This document shows, in pieces, positions 24,806-34,100 of a stretch of DNA of 64,000 nucleotides. The number at the start of each line of letters is the position of its first letter. Positions within the stretch are counted from its first letter, which is position 1. The position numbers and the translations under genes are program-made. The notes below the pieces were generated by a model. It saw only the letters and a list, made by a program, of their open reading frames with translations, did not search any database and was not told the origin of the DNA. Source of the DNA: Elusimicrobiota bacterium (GTDB lineage: Bacteria > CG03 > SLGR01 > PWQF01); contig PWOI01000130.1 of NCBI GenBank assembly GCA_003557485.1, positions 1-64,000 on the forward strand. Direction: 5' to 3'.

Positions 24806-25960
24806 GTGAAGGGGTTAACCCATTTTGTTTCCGGAGTTGCGGCGGCAACATTTATTCCGCAGGTTGTCAGGATGTCTGCAGCGGGAAGAATGGATGTCAC
24901 CGGCGCGGCGTCAAGTTTTATAATAGTCCTGGCGGGAATGTACGGCATAATGCCCGACACACTTGATTTTAAAGTCGGTCAATTTTTTGACAAACCAGAC
25001 ATAATTGTCGACCCCGACCCTCTTGATCCCGACCCAAAGGAGATGGCCCAAAAGTTTGCAGAAGCCGTAAGCCGTTCGGCGCGTGAAGGACGTATGATAA
25101 AAATACAGTATATGCCTATACAGCTAGGGGCCAACCGCTGGAGACAGTATCTCATCATATTCGGTGAAAAAGAAGTCAGCGTTCAGATTAACGAGGTTGT
25201 CAGCACTTCACAGATACCATACCAGGGAACTGCGCCTGACCCGGAAAAACGTTCCGCCACAGTTCCTCTAAGTCACAGGATAAAACCAACATCCTGTGAT
25301 ACCGACACCCTTAACAGGCTGGTCAGGAAAACCAGAAGATTTCTCAAGGGGGGAGAAAAAGAAAAAACTACCGTAAAGCCCTCTACTATAGATATCCTTT
25401 CCGGCACCACTTTCGGACTAAAAATGGAGTCAGACGGTGATATTTATTTTGACTGGCTTCCGTGGCACCGGACCTGGAGCCACAGTTATATACTGGGTCT
25501 GATGCTTGCCGCGCCCTGGGCGCTGGCGGCCTACCTTTTTAAACTTGATATGTGGTGGATGTACGGAGTTGTGGCATTCCTGGGTTTTGCAGTGCACATT
25601 ACAGAGGATATGACCGGCCACATAGGGGGATCGCTTCTATGGCCCTTTTTAAAACCCAGGACGGAAGGTTTTGAAATGTTTAAGGCATCGGACCCCAGAA
25701 CCAATTTCAGCATTATATACGCAGGTTTCATTCTTATAGTTTTCAACCTCGACAGGTTCACTACAAACCTACTTACCGGGGGACCTGAATCGATATGGAG
25801 CTGGTGGTCCTTCCTCCTGGTTTTTCTTATTCTTCCTCTTGCCGTTTATTTTAAAATAGCAGCAAGAATATTAAAAAGGATAAAAAAAAGGGAAGCCGGA
25901 CTCAAATTTACCCGCGAGGAAGAAGAACCTGACGGGACAGGGGATCCTGTCATAGACTGA
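24806..25960 (+). CDS. membrane-bound metal-dependent hydrolase (DUF457/YdjM type)
   Basis: A 384-residue membrane protein starting GTG, 3 bases after the permease stop. MKGLTHFVSGVAAA at the start, MPDTLDF (about 52), WHRTWSHSYILG (about 222) and ITEDMTGHIGGSLLWPF (about 265) give the histidine/aspartate set of the DUF457/COG1988 family of putative integral-membrane hydrolases. Between the first and second halves there is a soluble insert (about 65-200) with no recognised domain, larger than in YdjM. A hydrophobic C-terminus and charged tail follow. Substrate unknown; E. coli YdjM is SOS-induced, but no LexA-like site was seen here. Confidence 0.75.
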   Translation: MKGLTHFVSGVAAATFIPQVVRMSAAGRMDVTGAASSFIIVLAGMYGIMPDTLDFKVGQFFDKPDIIVDPDPLDPDPKEMAQKFAEAVSRSAREGRMIKIQYMPIQLGANRWRQYLIIFGEKEVSVQINEVVSTSQIPYQGTAPDPEKRSATVPLSHRIKPTSCDTDTLNRLVRKTRRFLKGGEKEKTTVKPSTIDILSGTTFGLKMESDGDIYFDWLPWHRTWSHSYILGLMLAAPWALAAYLFKLDMWWMYGVVAFLGFAVHITEDMTGHIGGSLLWPFLKPRTEGFEMFKASDPRTNFSIIYAGFILIVFNLDRFTTNLLTGGPESIWSWWSFLLVFLILPLAVYFKIAARILKRIKKREAGLKFTREEEEPDGTGDPVID

Positions 25961-25970
25961 TCCCCTGTCC
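25935..25970. terminator. bidirectional hairpin between converging genes
   Basis: GGACAGGGGATC (25935-25946) pairs perfectly with GATCCCCTGTCC (25959-25970), 12 bp with a 12-base loop. It spans the hydrolase stop codon and lies 8 bases from the end of the superoxide reductase gene. There is no T-run on either side, so it may block or protect transcripts rather than act alone. Confidence 0.6.
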
Positions 25971-25977
25971 GGTTAAT

Positions 25978-26418
25978 TTACCGGGCCAGATTCTGCCGGC
26001 CTATATAGTTGCCGTGCAGGTTGCAGTGTGAAACAACAGCCAGTTCTCCTTCTGAAGTCTTGAGATGAAGGGATACTGCCGGATTCATATGTGCCGGATC
26101 AAATTTAATCCGGGATATGAACTCATTGTCCAGATACAGATCAACAAACATAATCCAGTGTTTGTCCGGCTCCATAGGATGGAGTGTGCTTCCCACTTTT
26201 ATATGGGCGTCAACACAGCCTTCAGCCATAGAACAATCACCGCTTAAGGTAATCTCCGGGACATGTTTCTCTTTTAGTCCGGATTCGTCAGCATCCGTTT
26301 TTAAGGCGTCTTCCTGTTCTTCAAACTGGCTTGCCGGCGCGCCGCACTGTGGGCACTTTTCCGGAGGAGCATCTTTGAGCTCAACATATCCGCACATTTT
26401 GCATACAAATTTTTTCAT
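25978..26418 (-). CDS. superoxide reductase with N-terminal rubredoxin-like domain
   Basis: Residues 1-35 are a rubredoxin-type knuckle pair (CKMCG and CPQCG). Residues 48-146 are the superoxide reductase domain with all five iron ligands visible: H52 in EKHVPEI, H80 in LHPM, H87 in KHWIMF, C132 and H135 in HCNLHG. A glutamate (E50) next to the first His is also kept. It reduces superoxide to peroxide without making O2. The desulforedoxin part of classical desulfoferrodoxin is replaced by a rubredoxin-like one. It follows rubrerythrin by 17 bases in a peroxide/superoxide defence operon with perR. Confidence 0.92.
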   Translation of the reverse strand: MKKFVCKMCGYVELKDAPPEKCPQCGAPASQFEEQEDALKTDADESGLKEKHVPEITLSGDCSMAEGCVDAHIKVGSTLHPMEPDKHWIMFVDLYLDNEFISRIKFDPAHMNPAVSLHLKTSEGELAVVSHCNLHGNYIGRQNLAR

Positions 26419-26435
26419 TTTGTTTCTCCTAATTT

Positions 26436-27011
26436 TTACCAGTTTTCGCAGAGCGCTTCAAAATGGGCCTGGGGATGTGCGCAAGCGGGACATTTCTGGA
26501 CAGCTTCATCTCCTTCGTGAACATATCCGCAGTTAAGGCATCTCCATGTTAAGCTCTGGTCTTTTTTGAAAACTTTTCCGTTTTCAATATTTGCCGCAAG
26601 CGCCCTGTATCGTTTTTCGTGCTGTTTTTCGGCAACGGCTATTGATTCCATCGCAGACGCTATTTCTTCAAAACCCTCTTCCCTTGCTGTGTCTGCAAAA
26701 GAGGGGTACATTTCAGTCCACTCATGATTTTCTCCATCTGCAGCGGCCTTAAGATTTTCAACGGTGCTTTTAATTTCACCTGCAGGAAATCCGGCCGTTA
26801 TTTCAACTTCTCCGCCTTTGAGAAACTTGAAGAGCCTTTTGGCGTGTTCTCTCTCCTGGTTGGCAGTCTCCTCAAAAATTTCAGACATCTGCCTGTATCC
26901 TTCCTTTCTAGCTACAGATGAATAATAGGTGTAGCGGTTACGCGCCTGTGACTCACCTGAGAATGCTTTCAGCAGGTTTTTTTCCGTTTCGGTTCCTTTT
27001 AATGAACTCAT
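26436..27011 (-). CDS. rbr: rubrerythrin
   Basis: Classical rubrerythrin, 191 residues. The ferritin-like diiron domain comes first ([33 protein letters not shown], then [15 protein letters not shown], carrying the ExxH motifs), then a rubredoxin domain ([12 protein letters not shown] and [14 protein letters not shown]). It reduces hydrogen peroxide to water with electrons from rubredoxin or NAD(P)H oxidoreductases. GGAGGA precedes the ATG. It lies 50 bases after perR and 17 bases before the superoxide reductase. A reverse rubrerythrin, with the rubredoxin domain first, is at 54178. Confidence 0.95.
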   Translation of the reverse strand: MSSLKGTETEKNLLKAFSGESQARNRYTYYSSVARKEGYRQMSEIFEETANQEREHAKRLFKFLKGGEVEITAGFPAGEIKSTVENLKAAADGENHEWTEMYPSFADTAREEGFEEIASAMESIAVAEKQHEKRYRALAANIENGKVFKKDQSLTWRCLNCGYVHEGDEAVQKCPACAHPQAHFEALCENW

Positions 27012-27061
27012 TTCAGTCCTCCTTCTTTCTTTTTAACTTCTTCCGTCATAACCTTAAGTTC

Positions 27062-27484
27062 CTATTTTTCACTTTCTCTGCAATTGCGGCACTGCCCCCT
27101 GAAATAACCCTGAATACTGTCTATGGCATGCCCTTCTATATCCTTTTTTCTGAAGAAAGATGGCATTATATCCAGATCATAAACTATGCCGCATATATCA
27201 CATACAAAATGAAAATGAGGATCAGGGTTTGAATCAAAACCGGCCAATCCCTCAGAAACCGTTAACTTCATAGCAAGTCCTTTTTCGGCAAATAGGTTAA
27301 GTGTATTATATACTGATGTTTTTGAAAGAACCGGAAGTTCTTCCTTTAAATCTCTGTATACAGTATCCACCCCGGGATGATCAGTATTATTTTCAAGGTA
27401 CTCAAGGATCTTAAGCCTTATGAGAGTTGGGGATATGTCCCTGTTTTTAAGTTTTTCTTTAAATCTTTCCATTTTTGTATTCAT
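27062..27484 (-). CDS. perR: Fur-family repressor, PerR-like
   Basis: The 140-residue product has a winged helix N-terminus (PTLIRLKILEYLENNTDHPG, YNTLNLFAEKGL) and the dimerisation domain with DPHFHFVCDICG and CRNCRE, the paired CxxC structural zinc site. Its place ahead of rbr and the superoxide reductase points to PerR rather than Fur: it would sense peroxide through metal-catalysed oxidation of His residues. The promoter carries a 7-bp inverted repeat, so autoregulation is likely. The ATG at 27484 coincides with the predicted transcript start, so the mRNA would be leaderless; a second ATG four codons in (27472) has no Shine-Dalgarno either. Confidence 0.9.
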   Translation of the reverse strand: MNTKMERFKEKLKNRDISPTLIRLKILEYLENNTDHPGVDTVYRDLKEELPVLSKTSVYNTLNLFAEKGLAMKLTVSEGLAGFDSNPDPHFHFVCDICGIVYDLDIMPSFFRKKDIEGHAIDSIQGYFRGQCRNCRESEK

Positions 27485-27491
27485 TACAGTT

Positions 27492-27520
27492 TTATATACA
27501 AAACTCCCGTTGTTTTGTCA
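27492..27520 (-). promoter_or_regulatory. perR promoter with inverted repeat in the spacer
   Basis: TTGACA (27520-27515), 17 bases, TATATA (27497-27492); transcription would start at about 27485. ACAAAAC-N7-GTTTTGT, a perfect 7-bp inverted repeat, overlaps the -35 and runs to the -10, a place where a bound repressor would block RNA polymerase. Confidence 0.75.
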
Positions 27521-27545
27521 AGCGCATTGCATAAAGAATCAGGAT

Positions 27546-28712
27546 TCAGGAAAGAATTTCTTCGGCGCAGGACTTATAAAATGCATCCCTCTCCGAGGGA
27601 TCCGGTAATTCTTTTCTTTCAACTACCGTAACATTCGGGCCCTCGGGCCTGTCAAAGGACTGTTCAACAAAAAGTTTAACAACTCCGGCCGGAACAGCAT
27701 AAAGTATGTCAAAAGGATCCTGCTGTTTTTTTCCGGATGAAATTTCTTTTGTTCTTTCAAGGGTGCGCAGATAGTTGTTTTTTATCATTTCAAGTATTCC
27801 GGCAACCTTAACGGAGTATTTTGAAAGATCCATTTCCTTTATATCGTTTTCCCAGAGATTTACTGATTTAAGTTCTTCGAGCTCTTCCCTGTTAAGATCA
27901 AACGGCGGCTCGAAATAAACTATCCTGATATCGTAAGGTATTCCCTGAAAGAGCGGGTCGTTATCCTCCATAGTAATAGGAGAACGATATTCAAGATCCG
28001 TATTAACGCCGTTATAAAAAACGCTGTATCCCCGGGAAATGTAAAGGTCAACCAGCCTGTTCACTACCCACCAGGAAAGACAGCTTTCCCAGGATGTAAA
28101 ACACGGCCCGAATTCTTTGAAAAGCAGGTAGCGTATATTATCGCAGGATATATTAACGACATTCGGAAGCTGGCGGTAGAGAGTTGATTTTCCGCAGCCG
28201 GCAGCGCCTACCGGCATAATCAATACAGGATTGTCCGAAGTAAGAGTCTCTTTATCCCAAGCAGGATTGGTTTTGAGAGACATTCTTATCAGATCTTTTA
28301 TATGTTTTTCCCCTTTCTTAATCAGGTTTTTAAGTTTAAATCCTGTGACCTGGGCCTCTACAACAGCAAGATAGGTATTTATTATATGGTATGGACTCAG
28401 CTTAAAGCAGAAGTCATATTTTTTCATTTCTTTAAGGGCGCTGTCGAAATCCGGCTCATTTTTTATCAGGTATCTGCCTTCCGGCTCATTAACGGCAAAA
28501 ACAGGTGAGCCGTAAACATTCTTTGCTTCTTTAAGTTTCTCAAGCGTATTCCCTTCACTGTAAAAAGCAGCAGTAATTTCTTTCAGGGATATATAAATAT
28601 CGCTTTTAAAAAGCTTAGAGTTTCCGTCGGCCAGAACGCTTTTTAATTTATCAAGCCCATAAACTTCGGCAAGTTTTTTCAGTATTCCGGTTGTTCTTTC
28701 ATCTGTTTCCAT
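27546..28712 (-). CDS. P-loop ATPase/kinase of unknown role
   Basis: The 388-residue protein has an N-terminal helical region of about 160 residues without recognised motifs, then a P-loop NTPase: VGAAGCGKST at about 168-177, NISCDNIRYLLFKEFG, YNGVNTDLEYRS, and a late segment similar to AAA_33/polynucleotide kinase-type folds that phosphorylate small molecules or nucleic acid ends. I chose the ATG at 28712 because GGAGG lies 6 bases upstream; a TTG at 28736 is in frame but lacks a site. No partner gene is evident; it lies behind a small hairpin and ahead of perR. Confidence 0.7.
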   Translation of the reverse strand: METDERTTGILKKLAEVYGLDKLKSVLADGNSKLFKSDIYISLKEITAAFYSEGNTLEKLKEAKNVYGSPVFAVNEPEGRYLIKNEPDFDSALKEMKKYDFCFKLSPYHIINTYLAVVEAQVTGFKLKNLIKKGEKHIKDLIRMSLKTNPAWDKETLTSDNPVLIMPVGAAGCGKSTLYRQLPNVVNISCDNIRYLLFKEFGPCFTSWESCLSWWVVNRLVDLYISRGYSVFYNGVNTDLEYRSPITMEDNDPLFQGIPYDIRIVYFEPPFDLNREELEELKSVNLWENDIKEMDLSKYSVKVAGILEMIKNNYLRTLERTKEISSGKKQQDPFDILYAVPAGVVKLFVEQSFDRPEGPNVTVVERKELPDPSERDAFYKSCAEEILS

Positions 28713-28743
28713 GTTAACCTCCGGTTTCCATAACAATAAAACA

Positions 28744-28776
28744 CCCCTTAGGGGAGGCAGCTAAAAAGCCTCTTTT
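28744..28776 (-). terminator. probable terminator after the DUF4870 gene
   Basis: On the minus strand GAGGC-N9-GCCTC is followed by CCCC-TAA-GGGG and TGTTTTATT. The short loops and T-rich 3' side suggest termination of the DUF4870 gene, which ends 35 bases upstream. Confidence 0.5.
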
Positions 28777-28810
28777 AAAAAATAACAGTGATTTGAATTG
28801 GGCCTGATTT

Positions 28811-29281
28811 TTAAATCTGAGGCGAAGAGGTATCTTCTTCCTTCTTTTCTTCTCCGGACTGTTCTGCTGCCGGTTCAACAGCGGGAGTAGCGGGTGTTTC
28901 TTCCGCCGAAGGTTTCTGCGGTTCTGATGCCTGCGAAGCTATCTCATCGGCTTTTGACATTAAAGTTCCCTCAACGAAATCTCCTGCAACGGGAACCATA
29001 TATTTTTCACCCTTGAAGGCTTTTATCATTAAAAATATCCATAAAAACAGTGAGAGGAACATAATAAGAAGAGCTATAAGGCCCCCTATTATCGGAACTA
29101 ATCCTATAAATATACTTATAATCCACAGTCCCAGGAAAACAACAAGCGACTGCAATGCATGAAACTTAACAAACTTGTTATCTCTTTCAATAGCAAACAT
29201 TATTATGCCGCTAAAAAAACCGAAAACGTAACAAAGAAGTCCCGCTACATTTTCTTCAAGACCAATTTTTGTTTTAGCCAT
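28811..29281 (-). CDS. DUF4870-family membrane protein
   Basis: The 156-residue protein starts with LEENVAGLLCYVFGFFSGII and continues FVKFHALQSLVVFLGLWII, the usual DUF4870 pattern with three to four membrane helices. A C-terminal tail of about 40 residues is rich in Glu, Pro and Ala (low complexity) and ends SSPQI. DUF4870 proteins are widespread; their function is unknown. GGGAGGAAGG is a strong Shine-Dalgarno. It is a single gene divergent from the MEDS protein gene. Confidence 0.88.
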   Translation of the reverse strand: MAKTKIGLEENVAGLLCYVFGFFSGIIMFAIERDNKFVKFHALQSLVVFLGLWIISIFIGLVPIIGGLIALLIMFLSLFLWIFLMIKAFKGEKYMVPVAGDFVEGTLMSKADEIASQASEPQKPSAEETPATPAVEPAAEQSGEEKKEEDTSSPQI

Positions 29282-29333
29282 TACCTTCCTCCCTTTTCAA
29301 AAACGCTTCCATTAAACTGCTAATACCTGTTTT

Positions 29334-29362
29334 TTAATACTATATTTACACTGAAAAATCAA
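29334..29362 (-). promoter_or_regulatory. probable promoter of the DUF4870 gene
   Basis: TTGATT (29362-29357), 17 bases, TATTAA (29339-29334) on the minus strand, giving a leader of about 46 bases. The remainder of the 200-base divergent gap to 29483 holds a TATAAT at 29440-29445 for the opposite gene, but I see no good -35 for it. Confidence 0.45.
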
Positions 29363-29482
29363 GTTGTTGTCAGCGCAAAGCCGGTTTGAGCAAAATAGAA
29401 ATGTCCGGTCTTGAAGAATTTTTTAAATTTGATATTATTTATAATAGGATAAATAGACAAGTATGGGGGGAAGGAGTTCCTA

Positions 29483-30064
29483 TTGGACCTTTGTCCTGAA
29501 GAACAATTCGAACATATAGAGTCCGACAAGCATTCAGCGGTATTCTATAAAAATCAGAGAGAACAGCTTGCCGTTGCCGTACCTTTTATAGTCAGGGGCC
29601 TTGAAGGGGGCGAAAAATGCATCTATATCACGTCTGAAAACACGGTAACCAAAATAGTGGAATCTATCCGCAGATCCTACAAAAAAGCCTCGGAAGCCCT
29701 TGAATCGAAACAGCTCAGCGTGGTTCTTGCAAGAGATTCGTATCTCAGAAAAGGAAATTTCGATCCTCAGACCTGCTATGATGATATCGAAGAATTTTAC
29801 AATACGATGGAAAAAGAGAATTACCGCGGGCTCAGGTGCACGGGTGATATGGACTGGATATTTAAAAATTTTGAATTCCTCGGATCCCTGAGAGAATACG
29901 AAATAGGTTTAAATTCTCAGCTCGAAAAATATAAAAACATTACCCTTCTTTGCCAATATAATATGAAAGCCTACACAAACGAATACCTTAAAGACATGAT
30001 CATGGTCCACTCATCTGTAATAAGCGGAGACTTCAGGGGAGGAATGTTTCCTTATCACTCGTAA
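29483..30064 (+). CDS. MEDS-domain (DcmR-like sensory) protein
   Basis: The 193 residues match the MEDS domain, first described in the dichloromethane regulator DcmR and in methanogens and methylotrophs: HSAVFYKNQREQLAVAVPFI, GLEGGEKCIYITSENTV, then CTGDMDWIFKNFEFLGSLREYE and LLCQYNMKAY. It has a RecA-like fold without a full Walker A. It stands alone with no output domain, so it may sense a small ligand or regulate a partner kinase. The start is TTG, preceded by GGAAGGAG. It is the only clear sensory protein here apart from the response regulator at 46107, with no histidine kinase in the window. Confidence 0.85.
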   Translation: MDLCPEEQFEHIESDKHSAVFYKNQREQLAVAVPFIVRGLEGGEKCIYITSENTVTKIVESIRRSYKKASEALESKQLSVVLARDSYLRKGNFDPQTCYDDIEEFYNTMEKENYRGLRCTGDMDWIFKNFEFLGSLREYEIGLNSQLEKYKNITLLCQYNMKAYTNEYLKDMIMVHSSVISGDFRGGMFPYHS

Positions 30065-30099
30065 CTTTCTCTTACCTCCCTATCCTTTCATTTATATTT

Positions 30100-30300
30100 T
30101 TATTCTTCTTCTTTTTTTTCTGCGCCGGGTTCTGTTTTGACTTCACTTGGGTTCAAAAAACGGGTAGCCACAAAATTGATCTGAAGCCCGGCGCTGTTGA
30201 ATTCTTTTGTTTCTCCCGTAAGGGAATCTGTAACAGTTCCCCTGTACTCCGGCTTTACTTCCTCAATCTCAAGGATGAATTTTCTTTTTTCTTCTGCCAT
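30100..30300 (-). CDS. small acidic protein of unknown function
   Basis: A 66-residue protein, soluble, with four beta-strand-like stretches and an acidic C-terminus (EPGAEKKEEE). An AAGGAG Shine-Dalgarno and a TTGAAC-17-TATAGT promoter support the gene. No family recognised. The 193 bases up to 30494 contain its promoter; I see no clear -35/-10 pair for the plus-strand gene there. Confidence 0.6.
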   Translation of the reverse strand: MAEEKRKFILEIEEVKPEYRGTVTDSLTGETKEFNSAGLQINFVATRFLNPSEVKTEPGAEKKEEE

Positions 30301-30383
30301 TTTTCAGCTCCTTTTAGTTTTCACCTTTTCTCCTGCCGAAAAACTGCCTCTTTTAATTAAAAGACCTTTGTTATGCTGTTTTT

Positions 30384-30412
30384 ACTATAGCAAATCAGAG
30401 GGTGGGGTTCAA
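30384..30412 (-). promoter_or_regulatory. promoter of the small acidic protein gene
   Basis: TTGAAC (30412-30407), a 17-base spacer and TATAGT (30389-30384) on the minus strand, about 84 bases before the start codon. Confidence 0.5.
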
Positions 30413-30493
30413 ATTTTTTGCATTAACCGCTAATATTTGTTAAGTATAAAGATGGGTAACTAAAGATGAAGTAGGAGATTAAATGGAGGTTCT

Positions 30494-31090
30494 ATGTTTT
30501 TAAAGACAATTGCAGCAGGATTTATTGCAGTAATTTCTGCATCTTTTCCGCTGCAGGCCCAGGAAATGCAGATGATGCCGGCACAACAGCAGCCGGCGGA
30601 TGAAGTTGTTGCAACAGTTGACGGGGAAGAAATATATATGAGCGAGCTTGAAAATGCCGCTCAGACCCAGATGCTTGCTCTGCAGATGATGCAGATAGTC
30701 CCCCAATTCGGACAGTTTCTTCAAAGCGAATCCGGGCAGCATACGCTTGATGAGTACAGGAGATTTGTACTTGACAATGTAATTGACGAAAAGCTCCTGG
30801 CCCAGAAGGCCGGCCGAGAAGGAATAGAAGTATCGGAAGCTGAAATAGACGAACACTTTGACCGCCATATAAACAACATTAAAACACAGCACGGACTCAC
30901 CGAAGAAGAACTTGCAAGCACGCTTCAGCAGCAGGGAATTTCATCCCTTGACGAGTATAAGGATATCTTTGTCGAACATTCTAATCTTGAAGAACAGAAG
31001 CTTCTTGAAGAAGCCGGTATCGAAGCTGACGGACTGGAAGAATATGTTCATCAACTGCGGCAGGAAGCCGAAATAGAAATACGGCTTTAA
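30494..31090 (+). CDS. exported SurA-N-like chaperone domain protein
   Basis: A signal peptide ends LQAQ at about 23. VVATVDGEEIYMSELE (about 34-49) and DNVIDEKLLAQKAGREGIEVSEAEIDE (split across 94-120, quoted here only by its ends) give the SurA/PrsA N-terminal chaperone fold, but there is no parvulin PPIase domain and the protein ends at 198. An N-terminal glutamine/methionine-rich stretch (QEMQMMPAQQQ) precedes the domain. It probably holds unfolded outer-membrane proteins in the periplasm, consistent with the tamB/tamA genes 99 bases downstream. GGAGG precedes the ATG. Confidence 0.75.
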   Translation: MFLKTIAAGFIAVISASFPLQAQEMQMMPAQQQPADEVVATVDGEEIYMSELENAAQTQMLALQMMQIVPQFGQFLQSESGQHTLDEYRRFVLDNVIDEKLLAQKAGREGIEVSEAEIDEHFDRHINNIKTQHGLTEEELASTLQQQGISSLDEYKDIFVEHSNLEEQKLLEEAGIEADGLEEYVHQLRQEAEIEIRL

Positions 31091-31151
31091 CCCTAAAAAA
31101 ACATACGACTGAAACTATAAAAACAGCCGGAGCGCAAAACAGCCTTTATTG

Positions 31152-31185
31152 TTAACATTTAGGCTCTTTTGAGCTATAATATAAT
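31152..31185 (+). promoter_or_regulatory. tamB promoter, leaderless
   Basis: TTAACA (31152-31157), 17 bases, then TATAAT (31175-31180), which overlaps a second TATAAT (31180-31185). The ATG at 31189 is 8 bases after the first, so transcription begins at or within 2-3 bases of the start codon. Confidence 0.65.
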
Positions 31186-31188
31186 AGT

Positions 31189-34100
31189 ATGGCTAAAAAA
31201 AGAAAACTACTTTTTCTATGCGTTCTCTTGCTTGTTTTAATACTGCTGCCGGCAATTTTATTTAGAGCTGCCGCTCCTTTTGTAAAGGAAGTATTTATAG
31301 AAGAGACCCGGAAGGCTACCGGACTGCAGCTTGATATTGAAACACTGAGGCTGCAGTTCCCCGGCCTTATACAGGCTGAAGGAGTTAACCTGTCAGACAG
31401 AAACGGAGCTTCTCTTATTTCTGCAGGGACTATAAGAGCCAGTATATCACTTCCGGCTCTCGCCAGAAAGAATATCACGGTGACCCGCCTTTCTATTGAC
31501 TCTCTTTTCCTGCATGATTCTCTTGCGGATTCTTTAACTGCCCCTGATAATGAAAAAGATGCTTCCAAAGCAGGCCCCTTTATTTCTATAAACAATATTT
31601 CCCTGACAAATTCTGCCTTTTTTATAAGCGGCCGTAAAACGGAAATAGAAATAGGAAGGGGTAACTTGACTTACAACCCTGACAGCAATATGGATATTTT
31701 TCTGGATTCCGTATCTCTGTCAGGGGCCGGGAGTAAAGCCGAAGTTCAGACCCTTAAAGCCTCACTGAATATGTCCGGAAACTTTCCCGGAATCAGGAAC
31801 CTTCTGGTTGAAACTGAAGGGCTCAAGGCTTCAGGAAGTCTTTACTCTGAAACGGAAAAAGGTGAAATGAACGGTTATTTTGAAGCCGGTGGACGCCTTG
31901 AAACTCTGAGGGACCTGGCTATTTCCGTTGCGCATATTAATCTGCCGGAACTTAAAGGCAACTTCAAACTGCTTTCAGATATATCCGGGACCCTTCAGTT
32001 GCCATATGCAACCGCTGAGCTCTACTTTGAAGAATTTTCGTCTGGAGGCAGGCTGTTTTCTGCACTTGAAATTAATGCGTTAGCGGATGGGTCTCATATA
32101 AATCTTGAGAAGGCGGAAATCACCGGAATCCATGGAGAAAAAGCCTTTCTTTCCGGGAAATATGATCTTTATTCTCATTTGGCAGATAATTTTCAACTAA
32201 AAATATATCAAGCTCCGGCAGACGGTTCGTTCAGGATCCCGGGTTCTCCCGAAGAAATTGAGGGGGGATTAATAAACGCCTCTCTTGTTTTTTCCGGACC
32301 GGCAGGAGAACCGCAGCTTTGGGATTCGGCAGGAAATTTCAGCTTAACCGCCGCCCGTTTAAGCGGAAAGGAGCTTCCCGGAGTAACCGGAGATTTCCTG
32401 TTCAGGGAATCAGCCGGAAACCTGAAAATTAAATCTGATTACGCCTTTATCGACGCCCGGGTCAAATACGGCAATCCTGTATTTGAAGGCGGTTATAACC
32501 TTAAAGTTGAGGAAATAGAAAGCCTTCTCATTTACGCGGGTATTGAAGATATTTCCGGAAGTTTGGATATTTCCGGCAGTTTTAATTACTCCCGGGGAGA
32601 CTTCCGGGCCACCTCCGAAATAGAAAAGGCGCAACTCCTTTACAGTTCCATTCCCCTTAATATTGAAAGCGGGAAAATATTCCTGGACAGAAGCGGTGTT
32701 TCATTCAGAGATATTACCGGTAGGGGAAAATTTATCATTGAGGACTCCCCTTTTCTATCAGAGACCGAACCGCGGCTTGGCGGCTATATGTCATATGTCT
32801 TTACGGCCCATGGCAGCACCGATGACCCGAAAGCAGAATTTGAAATAATACTGGCGGACCCTCTCTTTGATACTTTTAATGCAGACGAATTTTACTTCTC
32901 CGGTAGTTACGGAAACGCATTACTTGAAATTTCCTCATTTTACTTGAAAAAGGGGCGTTTTCTTGTACTCTCTGAAAGTTCCTTTCACCCCATCTCTATG
33001 AAAGGAAATATGGAAATGCTTACATTTAGAACGCCTATTGCGGATTTACCCGAAGGCCAAGAACTTTTTGATAAAGCTATCAGAGATTTTGAAAGAGCCG
33101 GAAAATCTTCATTTTCTTTTGATTTACAACGTGAAGAGGATATTTTTCTACATTATTCAGAAGAATCATTTGATATTGAAACCGGCGCCGAGTTATTAGA
33201 ACTACCCTATCCGCTGGAGGGCAAGTTAAGTGCAGATATTCTTTTCAGGGGCAGCGCCTACGACCCTGAAATAAAGGCCACTGTCTCCATTGAAGACTCA
33301 ACCATCAACGGAACAGCTATAACAAACGCTTTTATTGACGCACAACTACGGGAAGGAATTGTATCGGTAAAAGAATTTAATCTTGCAGGCCCGCGGTCGG
33401 GAAAAGTGCAGGGAAAATTTTCATTTAAGGCCCGGGATATTGCAGGCGGTGTTTTTTTCCCGGATATAAACCATTACTCCGAGGGGACACTTTTAATAGA
33501 ACAGCTGGATGCTACTCTTCTGAATTTTTTTACCAGGGAAGATGCTGTTGCTTCCGGTTCAGTCTCTGCAACCCTTGAGTGGCGCGGCCTGCCGGTAAGC
33601 CCGGCAGCGGAAGGTTTTATACGACTTGAAGATTTCACCGTAATAGCCGGAGACGAAAAAATTCCGGATATCAGCCTGTATGCTTATTTCAGTGAGCGCA
33701 AGCTTTTACTTGAAAATTTTTCAGCTACTCTAAATAATAATCCGCTTACCGCGGCCGGTACTGTGGAATACCCCTCAAGAGACCGTTATTTATGGGACCT
33801 TGCCATTAAAATCGCAGGAGAAGAGAGAGCTCTTCTTACCGGTACAATAGAAAATAGCCGAATAGAGGCTCTATGCAGAATAATGTCACTTAATCTTGCA
33901 GATTTTTCCGGGTATCTTCCCGTTGAAAAACCGGAAGGCAGAGTGAGTGCGGATATAAAGATTGAAGGTTTTCAGGAGTCTCCCGAAATTTACGGTAATC
34001 TTAGGGCCACCAGGCTGGCCGGAAATATAGAGGCCCTAAAACATCCTATTTCCGGCGGCGCTGCTGACATATTATTTAACAGGAATGAAATTGAAATAAG

